From contig JAUXGQ010000167.1 of NCBI GenBank assembly GCA_030621975.1, positions 1 to 5,442 of the forward strand: a stretch of DNA of 5,442 bases, written 5' to 3'. The translations under genes were made by a program, and so were the position numbers. Under the pieces are notes generated by a model, which worked only from the letters and a program-made list of their open reading frames with translations, searched no databases and was not told the origin of the DNA. The DNA is from Gammaproteobacteria bacterium (GTDB taxonomy: Bacteria; Pseudomonadota; Gammaproteobacteria; Chromatiales; Chromatiaceae). Positions 5,281 through 5,442 of this stretch are shown here, piece by piece (the stretch's first letter is position 1; each line of letters begins with the position of its first letter).

Positions 5281-5442
5281 ATGGAACCATTGAAAACAAC
5301 CCGAAATCTGGTGCTCGGAGCCGCACTCACCGCAATCGCATGTGGCTGGCAGGCCGCAGCAGCAGCCGAGGCGACGCCGGCGTATGTGAAACCGCCCATG
5401 AGACTGAACGCGGCATTGATCGTGCCGGACAACCTGATGGTA
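5281..5442 (+). CDS. Exported protein of unknown function, N-terminal 54 residues only
   Basis: The gene begins with a strong AGGAG site and runs off the window, so only 54 codons are visible. The N-terminus is a secretion signal: charged start (Lys5, Arg8), hydrophobic core LVLGAALTAIA (10-20), then an Ala-rich segment with a likely signal peptidase I cut after Ala29 (AAA/E). Cys21 is preceded by AIA, a poor lipobox, so lipidation is possible but less likely. The mature part starts EATPAYVKPPMRLNAALIVPDNLMV. I do not recognise the family; it shows no TolC-like start, so I do not call it the missing outer-membrane channel. It is separated from the permease by 387 nt with a stem-loop, so it is probably a separate transcription unit. 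Confidence 0.8.
   Translation, partial: MEPLKTTRNLVLGAALTAIACGWQAAAAAEATPAYVKPPMRLNAALIVPDNLMV

Overview
The window looks like chromosome of a GC-rich gammaproteobacterium. The evidence is the codon usage of the two large genes, a Pseudomonas-type REP doublet, a remnant of a gammaproteobacterial-style slyD, and strong Shine-Dalgarno sites. I cannot name the genus. The window is an ordinary housekeeping or accessory efflux locus flanked on both sides by repeat-rich intergenic DNA. I see no CRISPR array, tRNA, rRNA or intact transposase gene, and nothing I would call a new biological system.

Layout. Positions 1-230 hold no confident gene. Their main feature is a pair of inverted REP hairpins (101-168). 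Positions 231 to about 398, minus strand, are the last ~55 codons of a slyD-type FKBP peptidyl-prolyl isomerase gene. They have a proper stop codon but no N-terminal part, so this is a truncated pseudogene. A good sigma70-type promoter (421-449) lies just outside the slyD homology, with a short inverted repeat next to its -35 box, and points toward the efflux genes. A leader of about 140 nt follows.

Positions 598-4893 are a two-gene RND efflux operon. An outer- or inner-membrane-anchored lipoprotein adaptor (384 aa) is followed after 3 nt by a 1045-aa inner-membrane HAE1-type RND permease whose Shine-Dalgarno lies inside the end of the adaptor gene. The permease should capture substrate from the periplasm or inner membrane using the proton gradient. 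The adaptor should bridge it to a TolC-type outer-membrane channel. No channel gene is in the window, so the channel is probably encoded elsewhere. The permease has Asn in place of the second Asp of the usual TM4 proton-relay pair.

Positions 4894-5280 are noncoding: a strong stem-loop right after the permease, an interspersed hairpin repeat, a stem followed by a T-tract on the minus strand (a good minus-strand terminator with no visible gene), a long inverted repeat that looks like a small non-autonomous element, and a promoter-like region. At 5281 a new gene starts with a strong ribosome binding site and a secretion signal. It runs off the window after 54 codons and its function is unknown.
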